From NCBI GenBank assembly GCA_033961575.1, contig CM066738.1:91833478-91897477 (forward strand): a stretch of 64,000 nt of DNA, read 5' to 3'. Under the pieces are notes generated by a model. That model was not told the DNA's origin. It was given only the letters and a program-made list of their open reading frames with translations, and made no database searches. Positions 43,598 through 58,500 of this stretch are shown here, piece after piece. How positions within the stretch are numbered: the first letter of the stretch is position 1; the number at the start of each line of letters is the position of its first letter. The translations under genes were made by a program, and so were the position numbers. This DNA comes from Aselliscus stoliczkanus. Its lineage: Eukaryota > Chordata > Mammalia > Chiroptera > Hipposideridae.

Positions 43598-46500
43598 CTG
43601 TAAGATAAAAAGGAGCAAAACTCTCCAGGTAAGCTCAATTTGGAGACAGATGCGTCATGGAGAGCTTTCATCATGCCTAACAATTTGAATGCCAATGGAT
43701 CCTCCCTGAGGAGAAAAGGTCTCCATCTGCTCAGCAGTATGGAACTTCTGGGGTATAACAATTTCTAAGGCCTGTTAAAAAGCATGTCAAGGGCTAGCCA
43801 AGTGGCGTGGTGGTTAAGCGCTGGCTTGGGATGCCAGAGGCCCCGGTTCGGGTCCCACATAGGAAGGCCAGTGACACTGCCCTCAAAAAAGCAAAACAAA
43901 AACAACAACAACAACAAAAAAGCATGTCAAGGACAGAACAGGTGATCACACCAGATTGTTGCTACAGCTAGTCTCTGAAGTTATGTGACATTTTCCTTTA
44001 AAAACTTTTTTAAAAATTTGCATTTAATAATATGGTATCTTTATTTTTTATTTATGTACAAAAATGAATTTATGATGTTATCATGTATATCTGAGGTCAC
44101 AAAACAAGAATGTGATTACAAACTAATTCAATGTAATCTTTCATTGAATTAGAGTGATGAAATATGCTATTATTATCGATCACAAATAAGAGGAACTAAA
44201 CACAAAGTATTACTCTGGGTAATTTCCCCATAACTACCAAGAAGCATCAGAAATAATTGCACTGAATGGAAAATATGACCCTGGATCAGAAGAATTCTAC
44301 CTGGATAAACTCGAAAAGTACTTTTCACTAGTGGGTGTTGAATGAAAGCCTATCACATTAGATATGCGCCTTTTCATTAGAAAATGCAAATGGTTGAAAC
44401 TGGACAACATGTATTATTTAGATTTGCCTCTGCACTAACCTCAATTAAAGTACTCTATCATTATGTTACTTATCATCATCATTACAAGGCTAAACTTGGA
44501 ACTATAAAGATTCTAATCTATTTTACAATTAAGTAAGTATTCAGCCTTCTAGCATGTAACACAAAATTTGGCTGTCATGTAAAAGCAATGAGGGAAATAA
44601 AATTATTGTTATTCAACTAGGCAATATTTTTGAATACTGTTGTATACATTCCCCATATTCCCAGTATATTTGTTTTGCTATCTTGATCTACCAATCCATA
44701 AATATGAACTTTTATTAATGGGAAGGAGTGACAAATATACAATGACGTTGGTGGCTAAGATTAGCAGGACATTTTGCCGTAATAACTGGTCAGTTAAATC
44801 AAACAATCTTGGGGGCAGTAAATAGGGGGTGGGGGGTTGTCACTTTGTAAGGGGTGAAAAGGATAACGATTGCATTGTTTTGTACATCTGAAACCAATGA
44901 TAAAAAAAAATAAAATAAAAAAATAAATCAAACAATCTTTTTAGTGGAAAACAAAGGACAAGACTAAAATAACCACCTCATGATTTTGATATGTAACCAC
45001 AACATGGATGTATCCAATAGGCACATAGCTGATAAAGGGCATGGACAGCAGCATTGAAATGAATGATTCATATAGTACCATAAAAAGTTCAGAGTCCTAA
45101 TCTCACATTTTAGGACATGAGCTGAGATCAGCTGGATAACTATGACAAGAACAGTTACACAGGGACCTACTCTAGTTACCTCTTCTTTTCACTCTAGGTT
45201 ATGCTACACCTGCTATTCACAGGGACGCACTGAATCTTGATTTTCCATTAAGGTGCATGCTGCAATGTGCCAAAACATATGGATCACCTCTCTCTTTAGA
45301 TGCATGATCTAACAGAGAATTAAAAGGAATTACATTATTTAGGGTAACAAGTAGAAAAGATGTGAACCTTGGGGTATGAGGAATTAACTAACAGAATATA
45401 CTTGTGCCACTCTCACATTTAAAAAGAGTTCTCAACATCGATATTAGATGTCATAAAGATTGAGTAGGGGGCGACTGGTTAGCTCAGTTGGTTAGAGCGC
45501 AGTGCTCATACACCAAAGTTGTCGGTTCGAGCCCCACATGGGCCTCTGAGTTGCACCCTCCATAACTAGATTGAAACAACTACTTGAATTGGAGCTGATG
45601 GGTCCTGGAAAAACACACTGTTCCTCAATAAAATTTAAAAAAAAAAAAGATTGAGTGTCTGCTCTGTGCCAGGCACTTCTTGAGGTAAGTTAACATCACC
45701 TTTTAGTGGCCATTTCATTAAAGCCACTAAATTACTCATCCTCACCCACAGAAAACTGCCTGAAGGGTACTACTTTCATCTCCAAATCAGAATGCATTTT
45801 TTTTCCTTCCTTCTTTTCTTATTCTTTTTTTCAGAAACAACAGTGCAGCGTTTTGTTAAGATGGGAAGCTGAGAAGGAAAAGAAAAAAGGACTCAGAAGG
45901 AAAAAGGACATTTCCAAATAACCACATTTGCTCCCAAATCTCCAGACTGGAATTTAAATCTGTGTAAAGAATTATCTCCACTTGGGCTGGCCGAGTGGCG
46001 CAGTGGTTAAGTGCTGGTTTGGGAAGCCAGCAGCCCCGGTTCGGTCCCACATATGAGGGCCAGTGACACTGCCCTCAAAAAAAAGAAAAAATTATCCCCA
46101 CTCAAATATTGATTGTTTCATGTCTTTCATTAAAATAAAAACGAAATAAAAGATGAACAAAAACTAAGACAAAAAAGCAAAAGGTTGTGAACTAAAAATC
46201 ATGTATTTTTAAATTCTAAGTCCTAAATCATGAATGATAAAGAAATATATTAGCAAATGGCCCAATTATTAATGAAAGCTACCCTATTTCATTGATTTCA
46301 TTGAAGTTATTATATAACTTCTAAATTACCTACTTGGCTCTAACCTATCAAAAGTGTTGGGGTCTTACCAAAATAAGATAACTTCTTAATTTGTGCCAAG
46401 AGAGAATTGGCTTGAGCTCAGACATTCAAGTGGGTCCACATCGTGAAAGGAGAAAGATGAGAAGAGGCTAGACAACTAAGGAACAAATAACTGCATTGTC

Positions 46501-49500
46501 CAAATGGCAATAGATCAATAATTAGAAAAGAACCCACTATAGCCAAAGTCTGCCTACTGCTGGAGAATCTTAAGGAAGATTCCATGGAAGTTCAGACATG
46601 CAGGGACCTCCTTTTGTTGCCTATTTAGCCACAAAACTAAAACCCACCTGTGGCCCAGGGATGTTTTTCTAAAAACATAGTGCAAAATAAATAAACAAAC
46701 AAATAAATAAATAAATAGTCTACTTAAAAAAAATGTAAAACATGTTTTAAAAAATCCTCTGCACTGAGATGATAGCAATCTGGGCAAGTTCCCATCCTAA
46801 CAACACTGGGGAATCTCCAAGAAAAGACCATGTCACTGAAGAGCTGTGCCCTTTCCAGAGGGAGTGTCCTGCAGCAAAGGTAAGACTTAGCGCTCCTTTC
46901 CATGCAGGGAAGCTCTGTGCTCCTGCCATCAGGAAATTGTAAACTGTTTTTTTTTTCCTACAAGTCTACAATGAATGGAACATTAGTACTAAATCTATTG
47001 ATTGAACATTATTTTACTTGAGGCTTTTTTAAATAGAGAACTTTGAGACCCTTTTCTGGTTGCGTGTGACTGCATCATTCTGGAAAAACAGCAGAGGGCA
47101 CTTCAAGACTAGCACATTTGCTCCATCTGCGCTCCTCTTGGTAGCGAGATGGAGCAAGTTCCAAGGATGTGAATCTTGAGTCTAGCCACTTAGCATGTCC
47201 TTCGAGAACTCTAACTCTAACTGCAAGTCCTCAACTCTGAGAGGGTCTTTAACTTATACCTACAGTGGTATCTTATACAGAAATGCACTCTCTTAAAAAA
47301 AACTGCTGTCAAATTAGCAATGAAAAAAGAAAAGGTTATCAAGACATCAGAACAGTCTCAGCTCATGCTGTGAATTATATCATATTCCAGTCCTTGGAAA
47401 AATTTTAGTCAAAAGGTTATACAGAACAAAATATCTTTGACTTTTTTTATAAAAAAAAATTGAAATATAATTGACATATAACATTGTATTCGTTTCTTCA
47501 CCTTCTTCTTAACCCTAAGGAGTGATGAAGTTTGTTTTTAAAACAGGACACATTTTTTTCTAGAATCACAATTCAATTGTGAATGAGAAATCTGTGGTTC
47601 TTTATTACATTGAACAGTACCATCATCATGAACTTGCTAAATTCTGTAACTTTTTAATTTGGTTCATAGTGAGAGGAATAAATGTCTGCTGATGTAAATA
47701 AATCTGGTTTAGTAATGAAAACATTTTAAGCATTTGAAAACCCAGGGCAGGGAGGGTACTGGGGGCACTTTAACACAAACTGTGTTAAGAACTCTAAAAC
47801 TAATTTAAGCTATTTTTTTTAAAGAAGTTAGCTTGTGGTCATGTATAAATGTTAAATAAACCACATATGCTTTAAATCTGACATTGAGATAAATGCACAT
47901 TCATTTATAAATGCACAAAGAGAGTCAATCATTTGTCTCTACAGTCATCACAACTTCGCATTTAACAAACTGGAAAAGGAAGCAATGGTGCAGAAATTAT
48001 AGTCAGCAGAGAATCTGAAAATGCAGGAGCCAAAGAAATTCATAAGTTTTCTTTCTACGTCAATGAGACCCAAGATGCTTTCAATATAATCTTTTGAATA
48101 AGAACACTGTGTAACAGCATAGTATAAATGCATTGTTGGTCTATGGGAATCATTACAAAATATGATGGTTTTAATATATTTGAATTCTCCATTATTGCAG
48201 GATAGGGTGGGTTTTTATTTCAGCTAAAGGAAAAAGTGCCTATTCTGTAGGCAGATGACTATTCTGTAATATATGCTCTGTAAACTTTAAATATAAAATA
48301 ATAAAATAATTTTAAGTGGATTGTTTGGTTCTTAGGGAGCAAAGTATGCAACCATATTTACTGATGAATTAGATCACTCAACTAAAAAATACTGAGAACG
48401 TTGGTAATTGTGATACCTAGCAACTTCTTGATACTCTTTAGATATAATTTTCTAAAGGCATTTTCTCACAGCTGATAATTCCCATTAGCAATAAAACGAG
48501 CTGAATAACAAATTTCTGTTCAAGTAACCTTGAGTCTGCTGTCTCAATTCTAAAACAGATAGTATAATGTCAACACAGGTTCTTCCTGCACAAAAATATC
48601 TCCAGCCACCAAAACTTAAACAGTTCCACTATTAAAGTACTACTTTGAGAAGGGGCATGCCATTCCATCAATTACTCATATTGACATAATATTTTATGTC
48701 TTGCATGGGCATTTCATGTTTATTACACATTTACGTCTACCTATATCCCTATCAAGTCACTAGGTTAGGCCTTGTGGTCCCCAGGGGTCCCTTTGGTTGA
48801 AGAACTGACTCTTGATGAACTATATGGGATGAGTCTGGAACTCAAGTTTGCAGACCTTAAAGCTTGTGTCTGTTAGTCACAAGACCAGTACAGTAATACA
48901 CAAGCTCCACGTAACTCAATAGTAATGCCTTCCTTTAGTATTTTTGATAGTAGTTACTTAGAAAAGAACATTTGAGGAAATCAGAACCAAACCAGGGACA
49001 TCTGGAAAAATATTAAGAGGACTGCTATGTGAGACTATCAGACTTGTGGCAGCAGCTACCCATGGATGGTGATTCACTCAACAAATGTTTACTGATAGCC
49101 ATTGGATGTTAGACACTGTGCTGGGTGCTGGAGACAGCAAGAAAACTCTTGGTAGGGGAAAAGGAGGAGAAGAAACAGGAGGGACAAATCACATCTATTT
49201 CACCAATTTTTATGTTGTTAGCCTGGATGTGTCTTTGTGGGTTTCAGGAATTATACCTACAGGGCTGGGGGAAAAAATTCTAGCTTCTCCCAAAGAATTT
49301 ATTTTTCAACCAGAAATAATTTACTATCTAGTGGAAGGCGAATGAATAACACTTGTATAGATAAATAAATACATATGACAAACTATTGTGCAATACAGAA
49401 TCATAAAAATGTTTAGTAATACCAATTTGTATCTTCCATGTACCAAATATCTCAAAAGACACGAGCCATTCTTTCCTTCTATCAGTACTGCCCTCTTATT

Positions 49501-52500
49501 ACATGGATGCAATATCATTTCCTCTTTTACTAAAGAAACAAAATGTCAAAGAAAATTAAGACATTAAAATTACATAACTGACCTTAGACAGGGGCACTGA
49601 AATAGTTTCCTTTCTTAATGCCCATTTTGCTAGACTCACCACCACCCCAAAATCACAAATTTTTGGTTGCATATGTGACAATTTTTGTTTTAAGAGTCTG
49701 AAAACAATGTCCTGAGTAAAATCAGTAAGAGCTTAAAATTTTATATCCCTCTACCTCCAATTCTATATTTAAGTTTTTCCTCTGGACAAAGAAAACAAGT
49801 ATATTCACAGCAAGGAATAAGAAGCTCTTGTTATCTAGGTATCAAAAGCTAAAAATAGTAGATACATTTTTTTTAAACCTTTGAGTTGGGGGTGATTAGT
49901 TGTCCACTGATTAAGAAAATCCTTTTGTGAGGCTGGCCGAGTGGCGCGGTGGTTAAGCGCTGGCTTGGGAAGCCAGCGGTCTCAGTTCGGGTCCCACATC
50001 TGAGGGCCAGTGACACTGCCCTCAAAAAAAAAAAAAAAAAAAGAAAAGAAAAAAAAGAAAGTCCTTTTGTTTTCCAGTGAAGTTAGGGTGCAAACAAAAC
50101 TAACACAAACTCAACCAAAAGAAGAAGAAAGATCCTGTTTAAGAGGCATCTTATGTTGAGGTGGTTTTCAGAACTGAGAACTGGGAACCAGCACTTGAGA
50201 TGGGAGGAAAACCTCAGGGTTAGAATGACAAGCAGCACTTTTAACAGTGCCCCCAGAATGGGGAGAAACATCATGAAATACAAGGTTACTTTAAAAAATG
50301 ACTCTCAGTAATCTCCATTCACACAAGCATGATTTCTCCCACAGAGAAAGGAAACATTAATAACCATCTTTTTTAAACAGTCCTGACAGAGAGCTAGATA
50401 CCTGGCTCTTGAGACAAGACAGGTGGCTATGCAAAGATACATGCTTACTGGTATAAGGATAACACAGACCAGCTCAGAAATGCCGAGCAACCCAAATTAT
50501 AACAATCATGCTGTGAGTTATACTGAGGACCAGTGTACGTCTTTATCCAGGTGATTAAAAATACCTCTGAGCAAACAAACACTGAGCAGAGATTTCTCCA
50601 CTATAATCAGGACAATGAGGAAACTGGGGAGACCAGTTTAAAAGCACTCCTGAATAATACCAGATATATCTGCATGGGGCCAGAGGGCAAGGAATTCATT
50701 CAGAAGAAAAAAACAAAACAAAACAAAAAAACAAACAAAACAAAAAAATTGACTACATTTATTTATCAGACGTCTTCCTGTTTTTCTGTTTCCATATAAA
50801 TAGATCTTAGTCAGTGGTCACTTTTAGGCCTGATTAGAATAGAGTGAGTAACACACTTCATTTGGAAAGAATTTCTTTCTTTTCATCCTTCAAGTGAATT
50901 TAATTGATTAATTGTGTTATACTAAGTTCTGTTGACAATGGGGAGCCTGGGTCAGGTCTGGGTAGTGAAAGGAGGTGAAAGATGGAAGAGAATTGCCCTT
51001 CTCTGAGCTTCTAGTGCATCCCAGCACTGCATTCAGAAGTTTGCAGTGGAAGACGATACAGGTACCTCTGGTTCGCCCACAGAGACAATTCACACATCTG
51101 TCTATTAACACATGGTAGGTAGTTACATTCAGAGGAAACATACTGACACATCTGTTTATCCTGTGTCTAAGTAAATCTCTTGGTAATTAGCATCTAAACC
51201 AGCTGAGAAGTAAGTGGACCAAAGGATTTCACAGCAAAAATCATACACGTTAGGTGGTTTGAAAAACAAGCCCATCCAGTTACATTTATTTTGAAGCAGA
51301 AATGCATCTTACAATTTGTAACTGTTGCACCATTTCTTCTCGGTAGGCTAGTTCCCTTTTCATCTGATCCTGAAAATTATCTAGTAGGAGAGAGACATAG
51401 AGAAAGAAATTAATTGAAGTGCAAAAATCTACTTTTAGTATATTTAGGAAAAAAAAATGTTACTGACAGTCCCATAGAAACCTCCTCCACTTTTTTGGTA
51501 TTTTAAAAATAAATAAATAAATAACGTGTTCATTTGAAGGAATGCTTTCAAGACTATCATTTAATCAGAATAGACAGTAAACTCTGAGAGGATTATGTCA
51601 CAGTATCTCATAACCCATCTAGCACAATCCCTTGCATATAATCATTACTCAGGAACGTCTGGTGCAAATGTGTTCGCTAACCTTTGCACACCCGAGCAAG
51701 TCACAGGTATTGAGAACTTCCACTGTGTTCAGAAGTCCAGAGTGAGTGAGGAGGTGAACGTGTGAGCCTAGGAAATGCAGACCCTTGGGCATGGGATGCC
51801 TTCTGGTGATAAGATATGGGTCCATTAGACATGCCTGCCTGGCCTCACTGCAGCACTTCTCATTCCTAAGAGAGTGATAAACATACTCTGGCCTGACTCT
51901 CCCAAACTGCGAACTCTCTCTCCCTGTATCATCTGCCTTATTCTATGGTCCTCCTTGGGTCTGATGCAGTTCTACAGAGCTTGCCTCAATCGGAGACGGA
52001 GGAGCTTTAAGAGGTATTGTCATGCAAAATATCTTTGCCATCCGACACAGCGATCGTTTATTGCATTCACTGGAAAGAAACAACTTCCTGATGTGTACCA
52101 CATTGCTGTATCTTCTCCATGTGATCTCTTTAAAAATGTGGACTTGGCTAACATGCTTTTTCTGCTTTAGATGAACACGATTTCATATTGAATCTCTGGT
52201 GGAAAATCAGGTCGGCAGTTTAAAGAAACCAGAAACGTTGTCATCATCTTTTCCCTCTTTTTCCTTTCACCTCTACGGCCCACTAGTGAGCGAGTCCTAA
52301 ACATTCCACTACCATCCTCTCCTCTCTCTGCCATGGTTACCTCCCAAATGCAGGCACCTCCTCCCTAAATAGTTTCCCAGCTAACCATCTTGCCTCTAGT
52401 CTCTCCTCCCAATTCCTTTCCTTCTCCCGCTGGAAAAAAAATTTGCACTGGCTTCCCATCGCTTTCAAGATAATAAATCCTTTACCACTCAGGAGATGCT

Positions 52501-55500
52501 GGGTACTTGGAAATTAAAAACACTGTGCCTTTTATTTTTTTGAGTTCTACCTTTCCATACTGTTTGAATTCATCTCCCAGCCTCAAACATGAATTTTATG
52601 TGTGCATGTATGTATATATTTTTAAAGACTTTATTTTTTTAGAGCAGTTTAAGGTTCACAGCAAAATTAAGAGGAAGGTACAGAGATTTTCCATATGCCT
52701 CCTGTCCTCACACATGCACAGCCTCCCCACTATCAACATCACTCACCAGGGTGGTATATTTGTTACCAGGGATAAACCTACATTGACACATCCTAACCAT
52801 CTAAAGTCCATAGTGGACTTTGGCATTCACTCTTGGTGGTGTACATCCTATGGGTTTGGACGAATGTTTAATAACGTATAGCCATCATTATAGCATCATA
52901 CAAGAGTATTTTCACTGCCCTAAAGTCCTCTGTGCCCTGCCTGGTCATCCCTCTTCTCCACCCCACTTCTGGCAACCATTTATCTTTGTATTGTCTCCAC
53001 AGTTTTACCTTTTATACTATATTTTTTTATATATTATAAAAGACCCAATCCTGGGACGACTGGTTAGCTCAGGTGGTTAGAGCACAGGCTCCCAACACCA
53101 AGGTTGCTGGTTCGATTCCCACATGGGCCAAGAAGCTGCGCCTTTCACAACTAGATTGAAGACAACGACTTGACTTGGAGCTGATGGGTCCTGGGAAAAC
53201 ACACTGTTCCCCGATAAAATTTCTTAAAAAAAAAAAGACCCAATCCCTACTTTCACCTCTGAATTTGATGTGAGAACCACTGTTCTAGAGAGGTAAGTAT
53301 GTGGTACAAAGAGAAGGTGGAGGGAGAAGCCCTCATTCCCTCGGGGCGTTAAGGGGGATGACATGCCTGAGCAGAGATGTGGAGGACAGTATTCCACACA
53401 AAGACATGGAAGGCGGTGGGGGAAACACTCCTCAGTTGGTTGCAGGAAAGGGGGTGGAGGAAGTGTCCTGCGCCCCATCCCCCACCAAACCACTCTCCAG
53501 TCTCCACATGCAGCATTCTTCAGCTGCTTTCTGTTTGCCACTGCTGTGGTCTTGCTCTTACAGTAAACAGTTCCCTTTCCTTCAAAGTCCAGCCTAAATA
53601 TCATCGCTTCCAGAAAATTCTCACTGGATCTCCTGCCCCCTCCTTCCAGAATTAGTGATCCTTTTTTTTGTACTCCTCCAGTACTCTGTGTATACCTCTA
53701 TTAATACATCCATAATACCTACTATGATAAGTTGTTCTACATCTGTCTCCCAGTTAACCAGCAAGTTCTTGGAGGGCAGTAAGGTCAGTTTTGGACACTT
53801 AACATTTCCAAAGCCCACCACACAGCAGGTATACAGCAGGGGCGATTTAATGAATGAGGAGTGAGAAGAACACTAAAGTACCCGCCAGATGGTCTGGATT
53901 CTGCCATGGACAATAATTACCCCACTCTGGGGGCTCAGATCTTTATCTGAACAACAAGGGTATGGAATGATGTGCTCTGTGGGTCTTTTCTGGCTCTAGT
54001 GCTTTCTGATTTGGTGACATGGTAAACTGGTTTAGCTGGGCTTCAAGCACCCAGTCTGTCTGTCCTGTGCTGGGAAACGGGGAGTGGGTACTTTTAACTT
54101 ACACTGATAACAATGAGGGGTGAGATACTGTGTGAGGGGCTGGCACCCACCCCACCATCTCAGGATGCTGTGGAAACAGGTCAAAGCTCATGAGCTGAGT
54201 ACAGGGTAACAGGGAACCAACCGGCGCTCCACAAACTGCCCTGGTTCCAAGGCCATTGGCCCTGTATGCAGACCCAAATGCTTCCAGGGAGATCAGGGTG
54301 TGTTCCAGACACTAGAGCACATCCCCAGCAGTTCTCCCTCTGTGAAGGAAAGAACTGTCCTTTGAGCCTCCATAGGTTCCTCTGTCTCTCTAGGGTCCCG
54401 CAGTACCTCTGACCAGGGTGGTGAACTGAGATGGACTAGGAAGGAGGAGCCACCTGCAGCTGACCTCGCTAAGGCACCTACCTGGGATCCTAGATGCTAA
54501 GGGCAATTCAGAGTGGAATGGTGATAACTAGCCCTTACTTAATTCATGTGCTTGCTTTATGATGGTATACTAAATATAACTATTTAAGCTAAAATGAAAA
54601 AAATGAAGCCACTAAAGTGTTAGAAAAAATGGCAAACATTTTATAAGATTGGGGTGGGGAAGAGCATTAAAGATGAAAACCAAAAAGGGAAATACTGATA
54701 GATTTGATCAGACAAGAATCTGAAACTATGGTATGACAATAAACTACAAACAAATAAACTACAAACTTGGAAAACACAAAACACCATGGTCAACATTTAA
54801 ACATAATTGATACAAACAAAAGTATATTTGTGATATGACAAGGGATTAATATTTTAGTACATAAGGAGTTCATATAAATCAATAAGAAAATGAACCCATC
54901 AAAAGACATATGAGACGAGAATATAATGAGCATTCACAAAACATACAAATGGATGATAGACATAAAAAGTGATCAACATCCCTAGCAGTAAAAGAAAAGG
55001 AGATATGAGGTACCATTTTTTTTCCACGTAAGGTAGCAAAAATTATAAGAAAAGATATGTGGTGTTCCAAGGATGGGAGTATCATTAGTCCAGTCTGTCT
55101 GGAAAGCAACTTGAAATGACGTATCAAGAGCTTTAAAAAGTTCATACTGTTTCACACAGCAATTCTTTTAGGAGTTTATCCTACAGAAATAATTATGGAT
55201 ATGTGCAATGATTTAGTTACAGGGATGCTCATCATCTAAAACTTGGATAAATTTTAATGTCCAATCTTAGAGTGCATTTACGACTGCTGTGTAGTTAATA
55301 CAAAGAGATTCATGTTAAGTGAAAACAAGGAGGGTATGTATAATATTTCATTTTGATTTTTAAAAAAGAACCAATACACATTAAAAAGGCTGACAAATTT
55401 TTGTTTGCCTAAAATGTTAACATTGGTTATCTCTAGGTGACAAGATTATAGATTTTTGTTTTCTTCCCTTGTGTTTCTGTATATTTACAATTTTCTACAA

Positions 55501-58500
55501 GCATGTGTGTAACTTTTGAGTTATATAGGTTGTTAATTGGCAAATGGAAAACAAAAACCCTAAAGTTTTGATATATTCTAAAGAGTGATGAAGGCACAAT
55601 TTAACTGGAGATTAAAAAAATCACTAAGCCAATTTCTCTAATGCAAATCACTTAAAACACAACTATTTTTGGAAAACAATAGTATAAAAGGAGGGAGGAA
55701 GGAAAAGCACTGAAGCCCAGTCTGCCAGCCAACACAGGGCAAGGACTGTGTTCTGCTAACACGCACAGTTTGAAAAGCCAAAGGGTTTTCCAAATAATAA
55801 TAATAAAATATCCAGCCTATATTTCTAGCACCAGAAATAAGAAAACCCAAATGGTACATCTGGTTTACCAGTATATCCTACTCATCAAGCAATAGGCACT
55901 GGGGCTCATTTTAGTTACATGGACTTCACTTTATCACTGCTTTTAAACAGCTATTGTGACTGTTGATCTGGACAGTGTTTTAGAATTCTGTCATCTCTCC
56001 TCCTCCAGAGGATGCTACAAAAAGAGAGAGGAAGAATGGAAACCATTGATGATAGAACGAATCTAGTAACAGCCACAGATGAAAGATGGGATAAAGATGA
56101 AATGTAGTTTGGTTTTAATATGAAGTAATCTTAACTGTGACTTGGAAGAGTAATTCTTTATAAGAATCTAAAATGACGACAGGGTCAAAATCTACTACTT
56201 AAATTTTTCATAAAGCCCCAATCATGAGGTCTTCTCTGTCATAACTAATTGGCCTTTCCACTGAGTTCTCTCAAGTGCCATGAATTTGTCATCAGACCTA
56301 CACATTCAAGGGCTGAACTCATGAGCCATCATTAATCGCCTTTATACAACAGATTTCAGTGATCCAATCTCATCCTTAATTGTCAGTTTTAATCTCTTTG
56401 AAGATGAGCCAAAATGTATATCAATCATGTTTATGTGCCCACAATATGCCAGGTGCTATGTGGGCAGCAACAGAAGAACACTCTTTTCTGAACCTCTGTA
56501 CAAGGTTGTGGAGTAGAGGGCAGTAGTACATGTGAAACTGTCAAAGAAGAGTGAAACTAGAAATAAATAAGTAGGAATTCAGCAAAGGGTGCCTACTGCA
56601 AAAGTAGGGAGGCTTCCTTGGGGTTCCAGAACTTGATCTGTGTCCCCAAAGATGAGGACTATCTAGATTAGGGGAGGTATTCCAGGCTAGAGAAACCCAG
56701 CATGCAGAGATGGAAAGTGAGGGGAGAGAGTAGTCTGCTGGGGAACTGGAGCTGTGCAGGGGGAGACGTGGAAATAAGACTGGAGAGGCAGGTTGGGCTA
56801 ATTACGAAGGGTTTTGAGAGTCAGTCAGGAGTTAAATTAAATCCAATATGATCAGCAGTAGGCAATCACTATAGCCTCTTGAGTGGAAGACTTGGAGCCA
56901 AAGTGGAGTTTTAGGAAGACTGGGCTATGGTAGCGGGCAGTAAGGGCTGGAGTGGGGGAGGGAGGTGAGGACCCAGGGCACCGCTGCTGTGACATGGCAG
57001 AAGGAGGGGCTCAGGGCCTTCTCTATGCGTAGTTGCACCCAGCAACCCTTTAGCAGGTGCCAGGCTCAGGTCTAGGCTCCGAAGTCCTGTTGATTGCTGG
57101 TGGGAAGAGAGTGAAATGAATGAAAAACTACAGCAAAGGGACAAATGCTGTAATCAAAGAAGGATGTTGCAGGAGAAGCAGGAAGAAGAGACAGATTCAC
57201 TAGGGAAGGTGGACACAATGTGGTGGCATAAATGACTTAGGGATCTGCAGCTGCAAAAAACGATCAGGCCAGTCACTAGCAGGGGAGTTTGGAATTTGTG
57301 GCATGTTGGGGACAGGGTCTCTAATCATTTACTCCTGTCCAACTAAACATGACCGTCATTGCAGGACATTCGACCGGCTTTCCTATTGTCACCTCAGAGT
57401 GACCTTGATAAGGGTGAAGCTCCTCATCCATTTCCACCCAGTGGTAGATGACATTTCTCCCAACTTTTCCTTACAGCGCCCTCCCTACCTCTCTTCTCAG
57501 GTCCTACCCAGTTTGTCAACTAAATGCATTGTCTGGTATCAAACCAGGTCTCACTGCCCGTTCCATCCTCTGTAACTACAGCCTGGTAAGTCTCCAGAAG
57601 TTCTGGTTTCTGATACCAGCTGGTTTACTAGAAAGTCCCTGTAGGACTGTATCAAACTTTAAAATGGAATATGGTAGAGACAACTCACATTACTATGTAT
57701 CAGTCACTGTGCTAAACACTTTATCCACGTCACTCTCACAGCAACCCTTTGAGGTAAGTGGTAGCATTGTTTTACAGGTGAAAAGGAGCTTAGGTAACTT
57801 GCCTAAGGTTACTCAGTGGGGGAGTCGGTGACCAAATCTGGAGCCCTCACTGCGAAGCACCCTGCTTCTCTGCCTCTGCCCTAACGCCAAATGCCTGCGG
57901 GTTTCGCTTCTGCCTTCCTCCCGTGTTTCCTCAGCAGGGTCTTGCAGAGTATTTACATAGAGCAGCTCTGGAAGCCTCCATCCTGGTGGAGAGACATGCT
58001 TGTTCTTTCTCCTCTCAACCTCTCTCTCCCCCACCCATTCCCCCAAGAGATTTGCTCTCTCCTCCTTCTTCTTTCCTCCTTTTCCTTCTCCTTCACTTCT
58101 TTTTCCTCCTTCCTTGTCCTTCCTTCATCCCCATCCTTCTTCTCTTCTTCCTATTCTTTCCTCTTTCTCTTTTTCCTCTGCCTCTTCCTTCTCCTCTTTC
58201 CTCCTTCTCCTTCTCTTCCTCCTTCTAATCTTCATCCTTACCTTTATTCATTCTTATGGGCCTCATTAACCCTCAGGACCACAAGACGCCCATGAGAAGC
58301 TCAGAAATTTGGACCCGTTTTAGGAAGTGCTTTTCTAGAGGTCAATGTTAATAATGTCCTCTCTGCCTCCTGCTTCGTTATCCCCATCATCATCGCAGCT
58401 GGCATTACTGAGAGCTTATCCTGAGCTAGGGGTGTGTGCAGCCCTTCATGTGAATCCTATCACTTAGTCCTTTCGTCCTCCTATGATACTGGAGTCATCT

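Larger units (their letters stand above)
43598..51312 (-). other. SKOR2: SKOR2 last intron
   Basis: A GT-AG intron of 7.7 kb holding four short SINEs (43793, 45466, 45984 and 49930) and L1-like scraps near 44816 and 47440. The spans 43930-44810, 46110-47430, 47500-49070 and 50070-51300 show nothing recognisable beyond simple A/T repeats and a short AAAT run at 46689-46719. Confidence 0.88.

Noticed and set aside
45466..45540. tRNA-Ile gene
   Set aside because: A and B boxes are present, but the copy continues into a SINE body, an AATAAA-type tail and a target duplication.
46850..46885. Plus-strand microexon-like unit (CTTTCCAG, 21 nt, then GTAAGA)
   Set aside because: It is on the strand opposite to SKOR2 with no partner exons; the match to splice consensus is probably chance.
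57891..58295. Several 90-134-codon plus-strand frames
   Set aside because: Low-complexity Ser/Phe/Leu/Pro peptides from the polypyrimidine tract.
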